A stretch of DNA of 64,000 nucleotides from Nocardia sp. NBC_00403. Lineage in GTDB: Bacteria > Actinomycetota > Actinomycetes > Mycobacteriales > Mycobacteriaceae. The notes beneath the pieces are model-generated. The model saw only the letters and a program-made list of their open reading frames with translations, had not been told where the DNA came from and did no database searches. The DNA is taken from contig NZ_CP107939.1 of assembly GCF_036046055.1 (NCBI RefSeq), positions 3,162,001 to 3,226,000 of the forward strand. Reading direction: 5' to 3'. A program made the position numbers and the translations under genes. Each line of letters begins with the position of its first letter. Position 1 is the first letter of the stretch. This document shows, piece after piece, positions 1 to 8,665 of the stretch.

Positions 1-1
1 A

Positions 2-313
2 GTTGTCGATGGCGTCAAAGAACCACCAGCGACGGGGACCGGAACGCCATGCGTCGGCGGATGCGTGCGGCTTGAAATGCGATGGCGCACCGACGAAGTT
101 CTTGGCGATGAGTCGGTCCTGCGCCACCAGTTCATTGGTCACGGCCAGCAGTGGCGTCCGGAACTGGCCATCGACGCTCTTGGCCAACCTGTTGAAGTCC
201 CGCGCGATCTGGTCTTTTGCCGCACAGAAGGCATTCGCAATCGAGTTAGTGCCAAGTGCCACCGGATTGACCTCGCGTTCTCGGTGACCACCGACGTGTC
301 GGCGGACTGACAT
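2..313 (-). CDS. Hypothetical protein, 3' end beyond window
   Basis: An open frame on the minus strand begins at ATG 313 (or GTG 262, which has a CGAGG-like site about 7 bases upstream) and runs off the left edge without a stop. The visible 104 residues include VALGTNSIANAF, DQIARDFNRLAK and RRWWFFDAID. The composition is protein-like (balanced charged and hydrophobic residues), unlike the arginine-rich shadow frames. No family was recognised. The C-terminus is missing, so length and function cannot be judged. Confidence 0.5.
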   Translation of the reverse strand, partial: MSVRRHVGGHREREVNPVALGTNSIANAFCAAKDQIARDFNRLAKSVDGQFRTPLLAVTNELVAQDRLIAKNFVGAPSHFKPHASADAWRSGPRRWWFFDAIDN

Positions 314-389
314 GTACTGTGCCGCTGAATATCACCAAATCGGTCACTCGATTCCACGTCACCGGCGCCGGCATCCAACCCGGCGAACA

Positions 390-602
390 TCAAGCATCTT
401 CTGATGGCAAACTATCGACGATGTCCTGAGCCCTTTCGCTCCGTGCCATGCCATAAGGCCGGGCGATGCTGCCGATGATCATGCGGATGGCGACGCACAT
501 CGGGCCGCCGCGTGGGTCGAGCACGGTGGTAGCGGGGTCGGGCCGATCGGGGGCGGATGCAGCCCGGCGAGCGCAGGGCTCCAGGATGTCATCCGTTGTC
601 AT
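390..602 (-). CDS. Possible small hypothetical protein, divergent from TetR gene
   Basis: A 70-residue minus-strand frame starts at ATG 602, 82 bp from the divergent TetR gene, with a weak purine-rich stretch (GGGAGAGAACAGG) upstream. Genes divergent from TetR regulators are often their targets, which is the main reason to list it. The protein begins MTTDDILEPCARR, has no recognised domain and is rich in Arg and Pro, so it could be a spurious frame. Confidence 0.25.
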   Translation of the reverse strand: MTTDDILEPCARRAASAPDRPDPATTVLDPRGGPMCVAIRMIIGSIARPYGMARSERAQDIVDSLPSEDA

Positions 603-684
603 TGACCTGTTCTCTCCCGTGAAAGCATAAAGTGCTGTGACTGTAAATATCTTGTGACCATACGTCGAGTGTTACCGTGAACCG

Positions 685-1386
685 GTGACCGAACTCGGAT
701 TGCGGGCGCGCAAGAAACTTCAGACCAGGCAGCAGATCGTCGAAACGGCCGCGGCGCTGTTCGCCGAACGCGGCTTCGACAACGTCACGGTGGCCGAAAT
801 CGCCCGCGCCGCAAACGTTTCCGAGAAGACTGTCTTCAACTACTTCGGTACCAAGGAAGATCTGATCTTCAGTGGGATGGACGACTTCAGCGCCGCTCTC
901 CTGCGGGCGATCCGAGAACGGCCCGACGGTATGTCGCCATTCGCCGCATTCGGCGAATACGTGGTCCGACCTCGTGGCCTACTGGCCGCCGACGACCCTG
1001 CCGCCATCGAACGGCTGGCCGCAGTGGCCCGAATGATCGACGCCAGCACTGCCCTGCAAACCCGCCAACGGCAACTCTTCGACGCCAGTGCCGACAGCCT
1101 CGCCGCCCTGATGGCCGAGGAGGCCGGTGTCTCCGATAGCGATATCGGCGCATGGGTAGTGGCCAATGCCCTGATCGGAGTACTACGTGCGATGCAGAAA
1201 TACATCCACCGTGAGGTGCTTGCCGGTCGCCGCGGCCCCGACCTGATTCGTGACATACTCGCACAGGGCAGGCGCGCGGTCGAAGTGCTGGAACATGGAC
1301 TGGCCGACTACACCGTGGGCGACCGGATGGTGTCTCCGCAGCATCCGAGCCGTTCGAAATTCGGCCGGGACGCGCGGGAGAGCTGA
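685..1386 (+). CDS. TetR/AcrR family transcriptional regulator
   Basis: A 233-residue protein with the classic TetR DNA-binding domain. It has helix 1 around residues 13-30 (RQQIVETAAALFAERGF), then VTVAEIARAANVSEKTVFNYF at 34-54, the helix-turn-helix, followed by GTKEDL. The rest is an alpha-helical ligand-binding and dimerisation domain with no assignable ligand. GTG at 685 begins MTELGLRARKK and is the usual position for this family. The likely operator is the intergenic region before it, shared with a possible small divergent gene. The target is unknown. Confidence 0.9.
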   Translation: MTELGLRARKKLQTRQQIVETAAALFAERGFDNVTVAEIARAANVSEKTVFNYFGTKEDLIFSGMDDFSAALLRAIRERPDGMSPFAAFGEYVVRPRGLLAADDPAAIERLAAVARMIDASTALQTRQRQLFDASADSLAALMAEEAGVSDSDIGAWVVANALIGVLRAMQKYIHREVLAGRRGPDLIRDILAQGRRAVEVLEHGLADYTVGDRMVSPQHPSRSKFGRDARES

Positions 1387-1526
1387 ACGGCCGGTTCGTC
1401 CGATGCGTGATGCCGCGCGCGGTGCCCGGCAAATCGATGTGGACGGCATTCGATATCGGCGATGGAGCCGATCACCGGCGGGTCGGCCATCACGATGCGC
1501 GACTTCGGAACTGGGCGTTGTGCAGA

Positions 1527-2135
1527 TCAGCGCGGTACGTCCCAGAATGCGAGCTCGTGGTGCATGCTTGCCAGGAAGAGCTCTTCGGCGCGGGCCTGCT
1601 CGATGTCGGCATCGTCGAGCATCTGGGCGCAGCGCCGGGTCAGCGCGGCGAATCCGGGGTCGGCGTAGGTGTCGACCCAGCGGCGATAGCGAGGTTCGGC
1701 CGGTGGGTTGCGGGCGAGGATGCTGCCAAGTGTCGAGTAGCCCCACATGCATGGGTACAGCGCGGCAAGTCCCTCGCCGTAATCGGCGGCCGACTCCAGC
1801 AGAAAGGCCGTATAGGCAACGCACGGACCGCCTTTCGTCGCGCCGTCGAGGTCGGCGTCGAACTCGGCGGCCAGCGAACGGTGCAGCGACAGCTCCTCGT
1901 GATAGGTGGCGTGGGCCAGATCCACCAGGTCGCCGAGGTGTGCCGCGGGCGCCTGCCAGGCCAGTCGGGAGAACACCCGGACATAGTCGAGCAGGAACAG
2001 ATAGTCCTGCTCGAGCCAGGATCGGAAGATCGGCTCGGCCAGGTCGCCGGCCGCGATCCCGGCGACCGTGGGGTGCGCGAGTTGGTTATCGACCAGTGGA
2101 CGGCCGAGTTCCTCCAGATGTGCCGCGAGACTCAT
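1527..2135 (-). CDS. tenA: TenA family protein (thiaminase II type)
   Basis: A 202-residue all-helical protein of the TenA/THI-4 family, whose members hydrolyse aminopyrimidine breakdown products of thiamine for salvage. The residues that define the Cys-type TenA class are visible: Asp44 in WLEQDYLF, Tyr108, Cys129 and Tyr133 in PCMWGY, and Glu194 in HHELAFWD near the C-terminus. These align with Asp44, Tyr112, Cys135, Tyr139 and Glu205 of the Bacillus enzyme. The gene stands alone; no thi genes adjoin it. It is divergent from the acyltransferase gene that follows, with about 70 bp between starts. Confidence 0.85.
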   Translation of the reverse strand: MSLAAHLEELGRPLVDNQLAHPTVAGIAAGDLAEPIFRSWLEQDYLFLLDYVRVFSRLAWQAPAAHLGDLVDLAHATYHEELSLHRSLAAEFDADLDGATKGGPCVAYTAFLLESAADYGEGLAALYPCMWGYSTLGSILARNPPAEPRYRRWVDTYADPGFAALTRRCAQMLDDADIEQARAEELFLASMHHELAFWDVPR

Positions 2136-2205
2136 ATATGCAGTCTCTCGCAGCCTGCGCGGTTTCCGGTTTGCACCCGGCTCGCAGTTGCCGCACGCTT
2201 GCGGT

Positions 2206-3486
2206 GTGTTGCGGGATGAGGACGATGTGGTGCGGGTACTGGCACCCTCGGAGGAGCGATTTGTACGCCACGGGACCTACACCGGTCGCTCCGTGTCGGT
2301 GGTCGGCGATCTGGATATAGACGCACTGAGCGCCGCGTTCGCCGCGCTGCAGCAGGCTTATCCGGTGGCGACCTGCCGCATTGTGGAGGATGCGGCAGGC
2401 ACGGGCTATCTGCTGCGTCCCGGGGCGCGGACACCGGTCGGCGTCTGGGCGAACTTCGGTGATCCCGATACCGTGCGGTTGCCCGCCGAGCCGATCGATC
2501 CGGCGGTCCAGCTGGTTTACCTGGACATCGTGCGGACGGACGCGGCACGGTCGCGCATCACGTTGTTCGCTCATCACAGCATCGCCGACGCGGGCCACTG
2601 CGTCGAGCTGTTGGCGCGGCTCTGGGACCACTACACCGATTATGTCGAGTCCGGAACGACAACTGTTGTGCCGCACGAGTATCCGCAGGCGCTGGAATGG
2701 TTCGCGGCGACGCGTGGCATCAGCCGGAGCACGCGCTCCGGGTTCGAAGACATCGCGCGGCCGCTCACGCCGCAGGAACGGTCGGTTCCCGCCGACTCCG
2801 CCACCCCGGCGCCGAGCGCGCTCGTCCGACCCCGGCGGGCCGTGCTGGACCGCGCGGCCACCACGCGCATCGTCGGACTCGGCCGCCACCAGGGCGTCAC
2901 GGTCAACGGGCTGGTCACCGCCGCACTGCTGCGCGCCTACACGTCCGAAAAGGACGGAGCCGCAGGCGATCCGGTCCCGGTCGGCTGTCTATACCCCGTG
3001 GACATGCGCTCGCGCCTGCCCCCACCCGTCCCCGCCGCCGCGGGCACCAACATGGCGGGCCTGGCTTCCTTCGCCGCCGACATCGACGTCTCGGCCGGAA
3101 TCATCGAACTCGCCCAACGGATTTCGTCCCGACTACACCACGACCTGGCCGCGGGCATCACCCAGCAGTCGGTGCTCCATTTCCCGGACTTCTTCGGCCC
3201 CGCCAGAGTCCACTCGCTGGCCGGCCATATCGCCGTGACCAACACCGGCGTCGTCCCCACCTTCCGAATCCCCGCGAACCTCGAACTCTCCGACTACGAA
3301 ATCGTCTACCTCTCGGCCCATCCGCGCCCCTCCGCAGGCGCCTCCGCCGCCGTCACCTTCCTGGTCTACACCTTCGCCGGTCGCCTCACCGTCGGCCTAC
3401 TCGGCGGCGGCCCCACCGCCGACCGGCTCCTCACTGCCGTCCGCAAAGAACTGACAGCCTTGTCGGAGGAAGCGCTCGACGGATGA
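2206..3486 (+). CDS. PapA5-type acyltransferase (condensation-like)
   Basis: About 426 residues, related to the phthiocerol/phthiodiolone dimycocerosyl transferase (PapA5) group of CoA- or ACP-dependent acyltransferases with a condensation-domain fold. The active-site motif reads HHSIADAGH (HHxxxDx(G)), and a second conserved part contains GLVTAALLRAY and PVGCLYPVDMR. In mycolata such enzymes esterify lipid alcohols at the membrane. The frame is open further upstream (to 2068), but that part overlaps the divergent tenA start, so GTG 2206 (or TTG 2209) is preferred. There is no clear ribosome-binding site, so the start is uncertain. No polyketide synthase genes lie nearby. Confidence 0.75.
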   Translation: MLRDEDDVVRVLAPSEERFVRHGTYTGRSVSVVGDLDIDALSAAFAALQQAYPVATCRIVEDAAGTGYLLRPGARTPVGVWANFGDPDTVRLPAEPIDPAVQLVYLDIVRTDAARSRITLFAHHSIADAGHCVELLARLWDHYTDYVESGTTTVVPHEYPQALEWFAATRGISRSTRSGFEDIARPLTPQERSVPADSATPAPSALVRPRRAVLDRAATTRIVGLGRHQGVTVNGLVTAALLRAYTSEKDGAAGDPVPVGCLYPVDMRSRLPPPVPAAAGTNMAGLASFAADIDVSAGIIELAQRISSRLHHDLAAGITQQSVLHFPDFFGPARVHSLAGHIAVTNTGVVPTFRIPANLELSDYEIVYLSAHPRPSAGASAAVTFLVYTFAGRLTVGLLGGGPTADRLLTAVRKELTALSEEALDG

Positions 3487-3501
3487 GCTCTATGGTCGGG
3501 G

Positions 3502-3893
3502 CTACACCTTGACGATCCTGATTCCGTTGCCGCACAACAGAGTCAGGTCGTCCGGATCGGACGTCAGTACGGTGACCGGTGGTTTGGATGCGCGGGCAAT
3601 TGCCGCGAGTGCGGAATCACTGGCGAATTTGTGACCATCCAGATCATGGGCGCGCAGCAAGTCTGCGGCAGCGTCGCTGACGGCGCGGGTGATCTCGTGG
3701 ACGTCGATGCGCGACAGCGTCCAGGCGACCCGGGATCGGTGCACACGGCCGAGCTCTGCCTCCAATCGTGACATCACGCTGGTGCCGACGCGGGCCCCTC
3801 GGCGCGGGCCGCCGCCACGCACGTGACGACCAACCGGTCTTGCTGATAAAGCTTCGACAACCCTTCGCGGTCGAGCAACAGTGTCCCGGGCAT
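3502..3893 (-). pseudogene. PIN-domain (VapC-like) toxin gene, frameshifted
   Basis: Two minus-strand frames together make a complete PIN-domain ribonuclease. The first (from ATG 3893) gives LLLDREGLSKLYQQD with the first acidic residue and runs to ARAEG. The second gives ARVGTSVMSRLEAELGR, then HKFASDSALAAIA and VTVLTSDPDDL, the remaining acidic motifs. They join if one G is restored in the run seen as CCCC at 3795-3798 on the plus strand. As read, the first frame ends in SAPA and stops. Either the toxin is dead or this is a sequencing indel. VapC toxins cleave tRNA or rRNA and are held in check by the upstream antitoxin. Confidence 0.7.
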
Positions 3894-4064
3894 CAGACCG
3901 AGCTGGTCTGCGGACTTACCGCGGTTTCGGGGCAGGTTCTGCTCGCGTGCCAGGCCGTCCTCGTGCCGAAGTAGCGCTCGGGCTGCCTCGACTTCCGCGC
4001 TCGACAACGGATCGTGATCCTTGGCGTAGTCCTCGACGGTCTCGCCGAGCTTGTCCATTGCCAC
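3894..4064 (-). CDS. Probable VapB-like antitoxin, short or truncated
   Basis: A 57-residue stretch from GTG 4064 (VAMDKLGETVEDYAKDH and so on) precedes the PIN toxin and fits the partner antitoxin. It is oddly short at the N-terminus, and it has no stop before the toxin: its frame runs straight into the toxin ATG. In another frame a TGA overlaps that ATG (TGATG), which is the normal arrangement for such pairs. A second indel near the antitoxin end, or a natural fusion, would explain this. The open frame upstream of GTG 4064 has no start codon and runs into a remnant of another gene. Confidence 0.45.
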
Positions 4065-4087
4065 TCGCTGCTCCAGAGCTTCCGCGA

Positions 4088-4375
4088 ACGGCGGTTGGTG
4101 TAGCGGCCGCGATTGGGCTGTTTCCTCCTGATTGGGTGATGACCCTGGATGAGCTGCTCATGATGCGGTCGGGTGACCGCGCTGTTGTGGCGACGACAGT
4201 GGATGAGCTGGTTGAGGCCGGCTATGTGCGCAAGGAGTGGTTTCGGCGAGGGGATCGGCTTGTGGATCGGCTGGTTTCGACGGGAAAGAAGTCGATCTGC
4301 GGTGACGCCTTATCTCTCCGTAGTCGCCTCGGGTGTGGCGTCATACTGTCCATGCAGAACGGGGGTGCGGAGTGA
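4088..4375 (+). pseudogene. Fragment of a winged-helix DNA-binding protein
   Basis: The plus-strand frame here reads GLFPPDWVMTLDELLMM, then DRAVVATTVDELVEAGYVRK and RRGDRLVDRLVSTGK. This resembles the winged-helix unit of actinobacterial plasmid and phage replication-type or MarR-like proteins (an 'ELEEAGYL' recognition helix plus a basic wing). It lacks a credible N-terminus, because upstream it is antisense to the antitoxin. It ends in unrelated sequence just before the next gene, so it is treated as a relic. Confidence 0.35.
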
Positions 4376-4971
4376 TCAGCGTTCTGATTGCGGCTGTCGG
4401 AATTGTCGGGACGGCGCTCGGGGCTGTGCTGACCGCGTCTATTGCGGCCAGAACCGAGGGGCGGCGCCAAGCCGCGTTGGAGCGGCAGCAGGTCCGAGAC
4501 GCACTTACTCACAGAGACAGCCAAATTCGCGAGCTACGGCTCGAACACCTGAGGTGGCGTCGGGAACGTCGTCAGGCGGCCTACCTTGATCTGCTCACGG
4601 CCTCGAGTGCCGCGGATCGGGCCAACCAGCAGTACTTCCGGGAACTGCGAGCCGAGTCAGGACCGGTGCCGGTGGATGAAGGCCGACTGGCCGAGATCCG
4701 CGGCCTCCTCAAAGGCGCGGAGCAGATCTTCTACAAGGTCGTCCTCGAAGGACCGGGCAGCGTTTCTGAGGTAGCGCAGAAGCTGGTCGACCAGTTCAGT
4801 GCTCTGGTTGGCGAAGTCCGGCGTTTCGCGGAGGCGCAAGCCGACGGGGCGACCGATCTATCTGAACGTGGCAACACCGTCGAAGCGACCGGACAGATCT
4901 TCATGGTGCTGCACCGCGAGTTTCTCGATGCTGCTCGCACCGCCCTCGACGAAATCATTGACGCGCCTTGA
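4372..4971 (+). CDS. Hypothetical protein, one N-terminal membrane helix
   Basis: A 199-residue protein from GTG 4372, preceded by GGGGGTGCGGA. Residues 1-24 form one hydrophobic segment (VISVLIAAVGIVGTALGAVL). A long charged, probably coiled-coil helical region follows (EGRRQAALERQQVRDAL to LRLEHLRWRRERRQAAYLDLL). The layout, one anchor plus a cytoplasmic helical domain, recurs in actinobacterial proteins of unknown function. The open frame begins earlier (4333), but that part lies in the upstream relic. Confidence 0.65.
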   Translation: MISVLIAAVGIVGTALGAVLTASIAARTEGRRQAALERQQVRDALTHRDSQIRELRLEHLRWRRERRQAAYLDLLTASSAADRANQQYFRELRAESGPVPVDEGRLAEIRGLLKGAEQIFYKVVLEGPGSVSEVAQKLVDQFSALVGEVRRFAEAQADGATDLSERGNTVEATGQIFMVLHREFLDAARTALDEIIDAP

Positions 4972-5304
4972 GAATCCGGAATGTCGCCTGCCGCCGAGCA
5001 GTGCGTAGCCGTCGTCGGATCTCGCAACCTATCCCTGAACTTCGCCGCCCATCGCTGAACAGAACAACCCAAACCGACCCTCTTGAACACCCCCAGCCAA
5101 AAACCGCGTGGTAGCTGTTCAGTTCGGGGTGTCGACGTTGAGGAGCCAGAGCCAAACGGTGATCTGCGACGTGGACGGGTGAGCGTGCACGTGATGAGCA
5201 GCGGCGGATCTCCGGTAATGGGAGTCCATGTCCTCGCTGCCGTCGGCGGTTCCGCTTCGCGACAACGACTTGCTATGACGCCGGCCTGCTGCCTGAGCAT
5301 CGAA
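4972..5304. other. Intergenic region, nothing recognised
   Basis: About 330 bp between the membrane-anchored hypothetical gene and the convergent cupin gene. No credible open frame, RNA gene or clear terminator hairpin was seen. Confidence 0.5.
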
Positions 5305-5640
5305 CTAGCCTTCGGGGTAGAAGAGGAACAGGGTGCAGCCGGTTGTGGTGGCGGGCACGTGCCATGACCCGGCTGGTGCGTGCAGGAATGTGCCTGCGGG
5401 GTAGTCGCGAGCGCCGTCGTTGAACGTGCCCGCGACCACGTAGACCTCCTCCGGGCCGGGTTCGTGGACATCACGGCGCGGCCACGACGTGCCCGGGTCC
5501 ATCTCCAACACGTTGGCGTGCGCACCGGACGGCCCTTTCCACAGTGGACGTACCCGGATCCCGGGGAAGAGCTCGCGGATGGGGGATTCGGTAACGGAGG
5601 CGGAGGTGTAGCCCTCCTGGGCGAGGATCTCGGGGTGCAT
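5305..5640 (-). CDS. Cupin-domain protein (ChrR-like)
   Basis: A small single-domain protein of about 111 residues. The two cupin motifs are visible: a first around PRRDVHEPGPEEVYVVAGTF and a second around YPAGTFLHAPAGSWHVP, with His and Glu residues suited to metal binding. The C-terminus ends TLFLFYPEG. It resembles the cupin half of ChrR anti-sigma factors. ATG 5640 gives MHPEILAQEGY; a GTG three codons upstream (5649) is also possible. It is divergent from the GlxA-type regulator 72 bp away and may be its target (inference). Confidence 0.8.
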   Translation of the reverse strand: MHPEILAQEGYTSASVTESPIRELFPGIRVRPLWKGPSGAHANVLEMDPGTSWPRRDVHEPGPEEVYVVAGTFNDGARDYPAGTFLHAPAGSWHVPATTTGCTLFLFYPEG

Positions 5641-5711
5641 GCCTTCCACGGTGCCGCGCGCGGCGACGCCGAGAAAGTGTCGAGTAAGACACCATAGGGT
5701 ACTTTTCTGCC

Positions 5712-6647
5712 ATGCATCGTGTGGTGGCCTTGGTGCGGCCGGTGCAGTCGACGTTCGAGCTCGGCTGCGCTGTCGAGGTATTCGGTACGCAGCGCGATGG
5801 GATACCGCAGTACTACGAGTTCGAGGTGTGCACGGAGACGCCCGGCCTGGTGCCGACGACGGCCGGATACGCGATGTCCGTGCCGCATGGTCTTTCGGCG
5901 CTCGCGTGCGCGGACACCGTGCTCATCCCAGGCTGGACGCCAGTGGAGGCGCCGCTGTCGGCCTGCGTGCGCCGCGCACTGTTGCGGGCGCACGCCCGTG
6001 GGGCACGGCTGGTCACGATCTGCTCCGGAGTGTTCGCGCTGGCCCGCACGGGGCTGCTGGACGGCCGCTCGGCCGCCACGCACTGGGCGCGCGCCGCACA
6101 GCTGGCCCAGGAGTTCCCTCGGGTGCGCGTGGAGTCGGATGTGCTCTACGTCGACCACGGCGATGTCGCCACGAGCGCCGGGGCAGGTGCGGGAATCGAC
6201 CTGTGCCTGCACCTCGTCCGGCAGGACCACGGCGCCGCGCATGCTGCCCTCGTCGCGCGGCATATGGTGATGCCCCCGCACCGTGAGGGCGGTCAGGCGC
6301 AGTACGCGCCACCCCCACCGCCCGTGGACGCGCTGGATGGCCTCCTCGAATGGGCCGGCGCGCGTCTGGAAACACCGTTGTCGGTGGGCCCGCTGGCCGC
6401 GTATCTCAGCGTCTCGTCCCGCACACTGGCCCGGCGCTTCGCTGACCAGCTCGGCACGAGCCCGGGTGCGTGGCTGCTTTCGCGCCGAGTGGCCGAGGCA
6501 CGCACGCTGTTGGAAGAGACAGACCTGCCGGTGGAGTCGATCGCGGCCCGTGTCGGGCTCACCTCGGCGGTCAACCTGCGCCGCCGCTTCCGCGCTCAGG
6601 TCGGCACAACCCCGAGCGCCTACCGGCGAGCATTCAGGGTCTCCTGA
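5712..6647 (+). CDS. GlxA family regulator (DJ-1/PfpI plus AraC HTH)
   Basis: A 311-residue two-domain regulator. Residues about 1-185 form a DJ-1/PfpI-like sensor fold, with the nucleophile-elbow region reading ICSGVFALARTGLLDGR and then AATHW. Residues about 215-311 carry an AraC/XylS double helix-turn-helix (VGPLAAYLSVSSRTLARRF, then VESIAARVGLTSAVNLRRRF). ATG 5712 is the natural start. It lies back to back with the cupin gene and probably controls it and itself from the shared 71-bp promoter region. Confidence 0.9.
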   Translation: MHRVVALVRPVQSTFELGCAVEVFGTQRDGIPQYYEFEVCTETPGLVPTTAGYAMSVPHGLSALACADTVLIPGWTPVEAPLSACVRRALLRAHARGARLVTICSGVFALARTGLLDGRSAATHWARAAQLAQEFPRVRVESDVLYVDHGDVATSAGAGAGIDLCLHLVRQDHGAAHAALVARHMVMPPHREGGQAQYAPPPPPVDALDGLLEWAGARLETPLSVGPLAAYLSVSSRTLARRFADQLGTSPGAWLLSRRVAEARTLLEETDLPVESIAARVGLTSAVNLRRRFRAQVGTTPSAYRRAFRVS

Positions 6648-6904
6648 CACACATCCGGCGCCGTGGAGGAAGCACAGGCGATGTGGAGGGCGCGGAGCAC
6701 CTCCTCCGAATCTCCAGGCGCCTCGACTGATGGTGCTCGGTGCCGGAAGCCGCTCGGGTGCCCGATCTGGTCTTCCGTCTCGCACCAGCCGCGGTGGCGG
6801 CATCACCGCACCGACGCCGCGTGAGGAAAAGACTGTCGGGTCGGCGGGTTCGTGGAGAATGCTGGATAGCACGGCACGGGTGGTGATCGACGGAAGCGGG
6901 TGTT

Positions 6905-8359
6905 GTGACGGTGCGGAGCAAGAGAGACCGGAGACGTGGTGGGCTCGGTGCCGCCGCCGTCGGTGTCGCGGCGCTCGGCGTCGGCGAAGTGATCGCCGCG
7001 ACGCGGGGCGATTCGCTGATCGATGCCATCGGCCGGGCGCTGACCGATGTGGCGCCGGTTCCGGTCGTCGAGGCCACCGTCGCGCTGTCCGGTCGGCACG
7101 ACAAGGCCGTCATTCGAATCGGAGTCGGTGCGGGCGCTCTCGCGGCCACGGTAGGTCTCGGCGCACTGCCAGATCGGGCGCGCACCGCCGCTGTCGCCGT
7201 ATTCGGCGCCGGCGCGGCCGCGCTCGGGCTGCGGCAGGCGACCCGATCCGCGGCCACCGTCGCGGGTGCGGTCACGGCCGCAGGTGTGCTCGGTGTCGGC
7301 CTACGCAAGCAGCCGCGCGGACTGATCGGCTCGCTCGCGACGGCCGGTGCGGGTGCCGGGCTCTTAGTGGCCGCGCGGGCGCTGCATCGTGACCTCGACC
7401 GTCGCCGAGACGAGGCGATTCAGAAGGTCGGCCCGATGGGCAGTCTCGCGGCGCTGCCGCAGGACGGGCTCGAGGACGAGCCGGGGCTGTCGTCGCTGAT
7501 CACCCGCAACCGCAGTTTCTACGTGGCCGATGTCAATCCGAGTCCGCCCCGGATCGACCCGACTCGCTGGCGGCTGTCGGTCACCGGCATGGTCGCGCAT
7601 CCGCTGCGGCTCTCGCTTGCCGAATTGGCTGCCGACGCAGTGGAATTCGATGCGGTGATGGTCTGCGTGCACAACCGTCCCGGTGAAGGGCGGGCGGGCA
7701 ACGCCCGGTGGTTCGGTGTCCCCTTGGCGAAGCTACTGGAGCATGCGATCCCGGAGGTCGGCGCGACCAGGCTGGTGACCAGGGCCGTCGACGGCTACAC
7801 CATTTCGCTGCCGATCGAGCCGCTGCGCTCCGGGGCGTGGCCCGGGTACCTGGTGGTCGGCATGAACGGCGAACCGCTCGCACCGGAGCACGGCTTCCCA
7901 GCTCGTGTCTTCGTCCCCGGTCTCTACGGCCAGTACACCGGCGCGAAATGGCTTGCCGAACTGCAACTCACCGACGACACCCACGTCGACTACTGGGTGC
8001 GGCGCGGCTGGCCCGCGGAGCCGATTTGGATCACGCCGCAGGCGCGCATCGATGTTGCCGCGCCCGGTCGTGCGGCGGCGGGTACCACCACCGTCGCGGG
8101 TGTCGCCTGGGCGCCGCCGCATGGTGTCGCGGGTGTCGAGATCCGAGTCGACGAGGGGGAGTGGCGCGCGGTCGATCTCGGCACCGACCTCGCCCCCGCC
8201 GCCTGGCGTCGCTGGCGCACCACCATCGAACTGCCTGCGGGCGCACACTCCGTGCAGGCCCGCGCGATCAGCCGCTCCGGCGAGGTTCAGGACAGCCAGG
8301 ACCGCGCGGCGTTCCCTGCCGGACCGAGCGGCTTCCACACCGTGACGGTTCGGGTCTGA
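6905..8359 (+). CDS. Sulfite-oxidase-family molybdopterin oxidoreductase, membrane anchored
   Basis: A 484-residue protein. The first 165 residues are rich in Ala and Gly and contain several hydrophobic stretches (GLGAAAVGVAALGVGEVIAA and others), suggesting membrane anchoring. Residues about 200-370 form the oxidoreductase molybdopterin-binding domain, with VMVCVHNRPGEGRAGNARW carrying the Cys expected to ligate molybdenum, then MNGEPLAPEHGFPARVFVPG. The C-terminal ~100 residues (VAGVAWAPPHGVAGVEIRVD and so on) match the Mo-co dimerisation domain. Catalysis would face outside the membrane. GTG 6905 is used as start. The physiological substrate is unknown. Confidence 0.85.
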   Translation: MTVRSKRDRRRGGLGAAAVGVAALGVGEVIAATRGDSLIDAIGRALTDVAPVPVVEATVALSGRHDKAVIRIGVGAGALAATVGLGALPDRARTAAVAVFGAGAAALGLRQATRSAATVAGAVTAAGVLGVGLRKQPRGLIGSLATAGAGAGLLVAARALHRDLDRRRDEAIQKVGPMGSLAALPQDGLEDEPGLSSLITRNRSFYVADVNPSPPRIDPTRWRLSVTGMVAHPLRLSLAELAADAVEFDAVMVCVHNRPGEGRAGNARWFGVPLAKLLEHAIPEVGATRLVTRAVDGYTISLPIEPLRSGAWPGYLVVGMNGEPLAPEHGFPARVFVPGLYGQYTGAKWLAELQLTDDTHVDYWVRRGWPAEPIWITPQARIDVAAPGRAAAGTTTVAGVAWAPPHGVAGVEIRVDEGEWRAVDLGTDLAPAAWRRWRTTIELPAGAHSVQARAISRSGEVQDSQDRAAFPAGPSGFHTVTVRV

Positions 8360-8665
8360 GTGCGGCGTTCCTGCCCCAGGACGACATTCGTCCAGAGGCA
8401 GGTCGTCCGCACTACCGGTTGAGCCGAACACATTCGGCCCCGAGTTCAGCTCTCCGCATCCCCGCTCGGGGGCGCCGCCCTTTCGTTCTCGCTGGTTGGT
8501 CTCTGGGTCGCGGAGTTCTCGGCGTCCTTGGTTGGCTTCCGGGTCGCGGACTTCCTGAAGCAGGCGACCGCCGCCGGACATGCGGCAGAGCGTGACCGCG
8601 TCGCACGGCAGCGGCCGGACACGCACTGTGCGTCACCAAAAGCCCTGAGGCCGAGCTGATTATGG
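8360..8665. other. Intergenic region with a short imperfect direct repeat
   Basis: About 305 bp between convergent genes. A roughly 28-bp imperfect tandem repeat containing TGGTTGG and GGGTCGCGGA lies around 8490-8555. No credible gene was found; frames here are low-complexity. Confidence 0.4.

Noticed and set aside
1250..2320. Long plus-strand frame of 356 codons opposite tenA
   Set aside because: Arg/Pro/Ala-rich shadow frame antisense to the well-supported TenA gene; no motifs.
4731..6872. 713-codon minus-strand frame
   Set aside because: Runs antisense through the hypothetical membrane gene and the GlxA-type regulator; low-complexity high-GC shadow.
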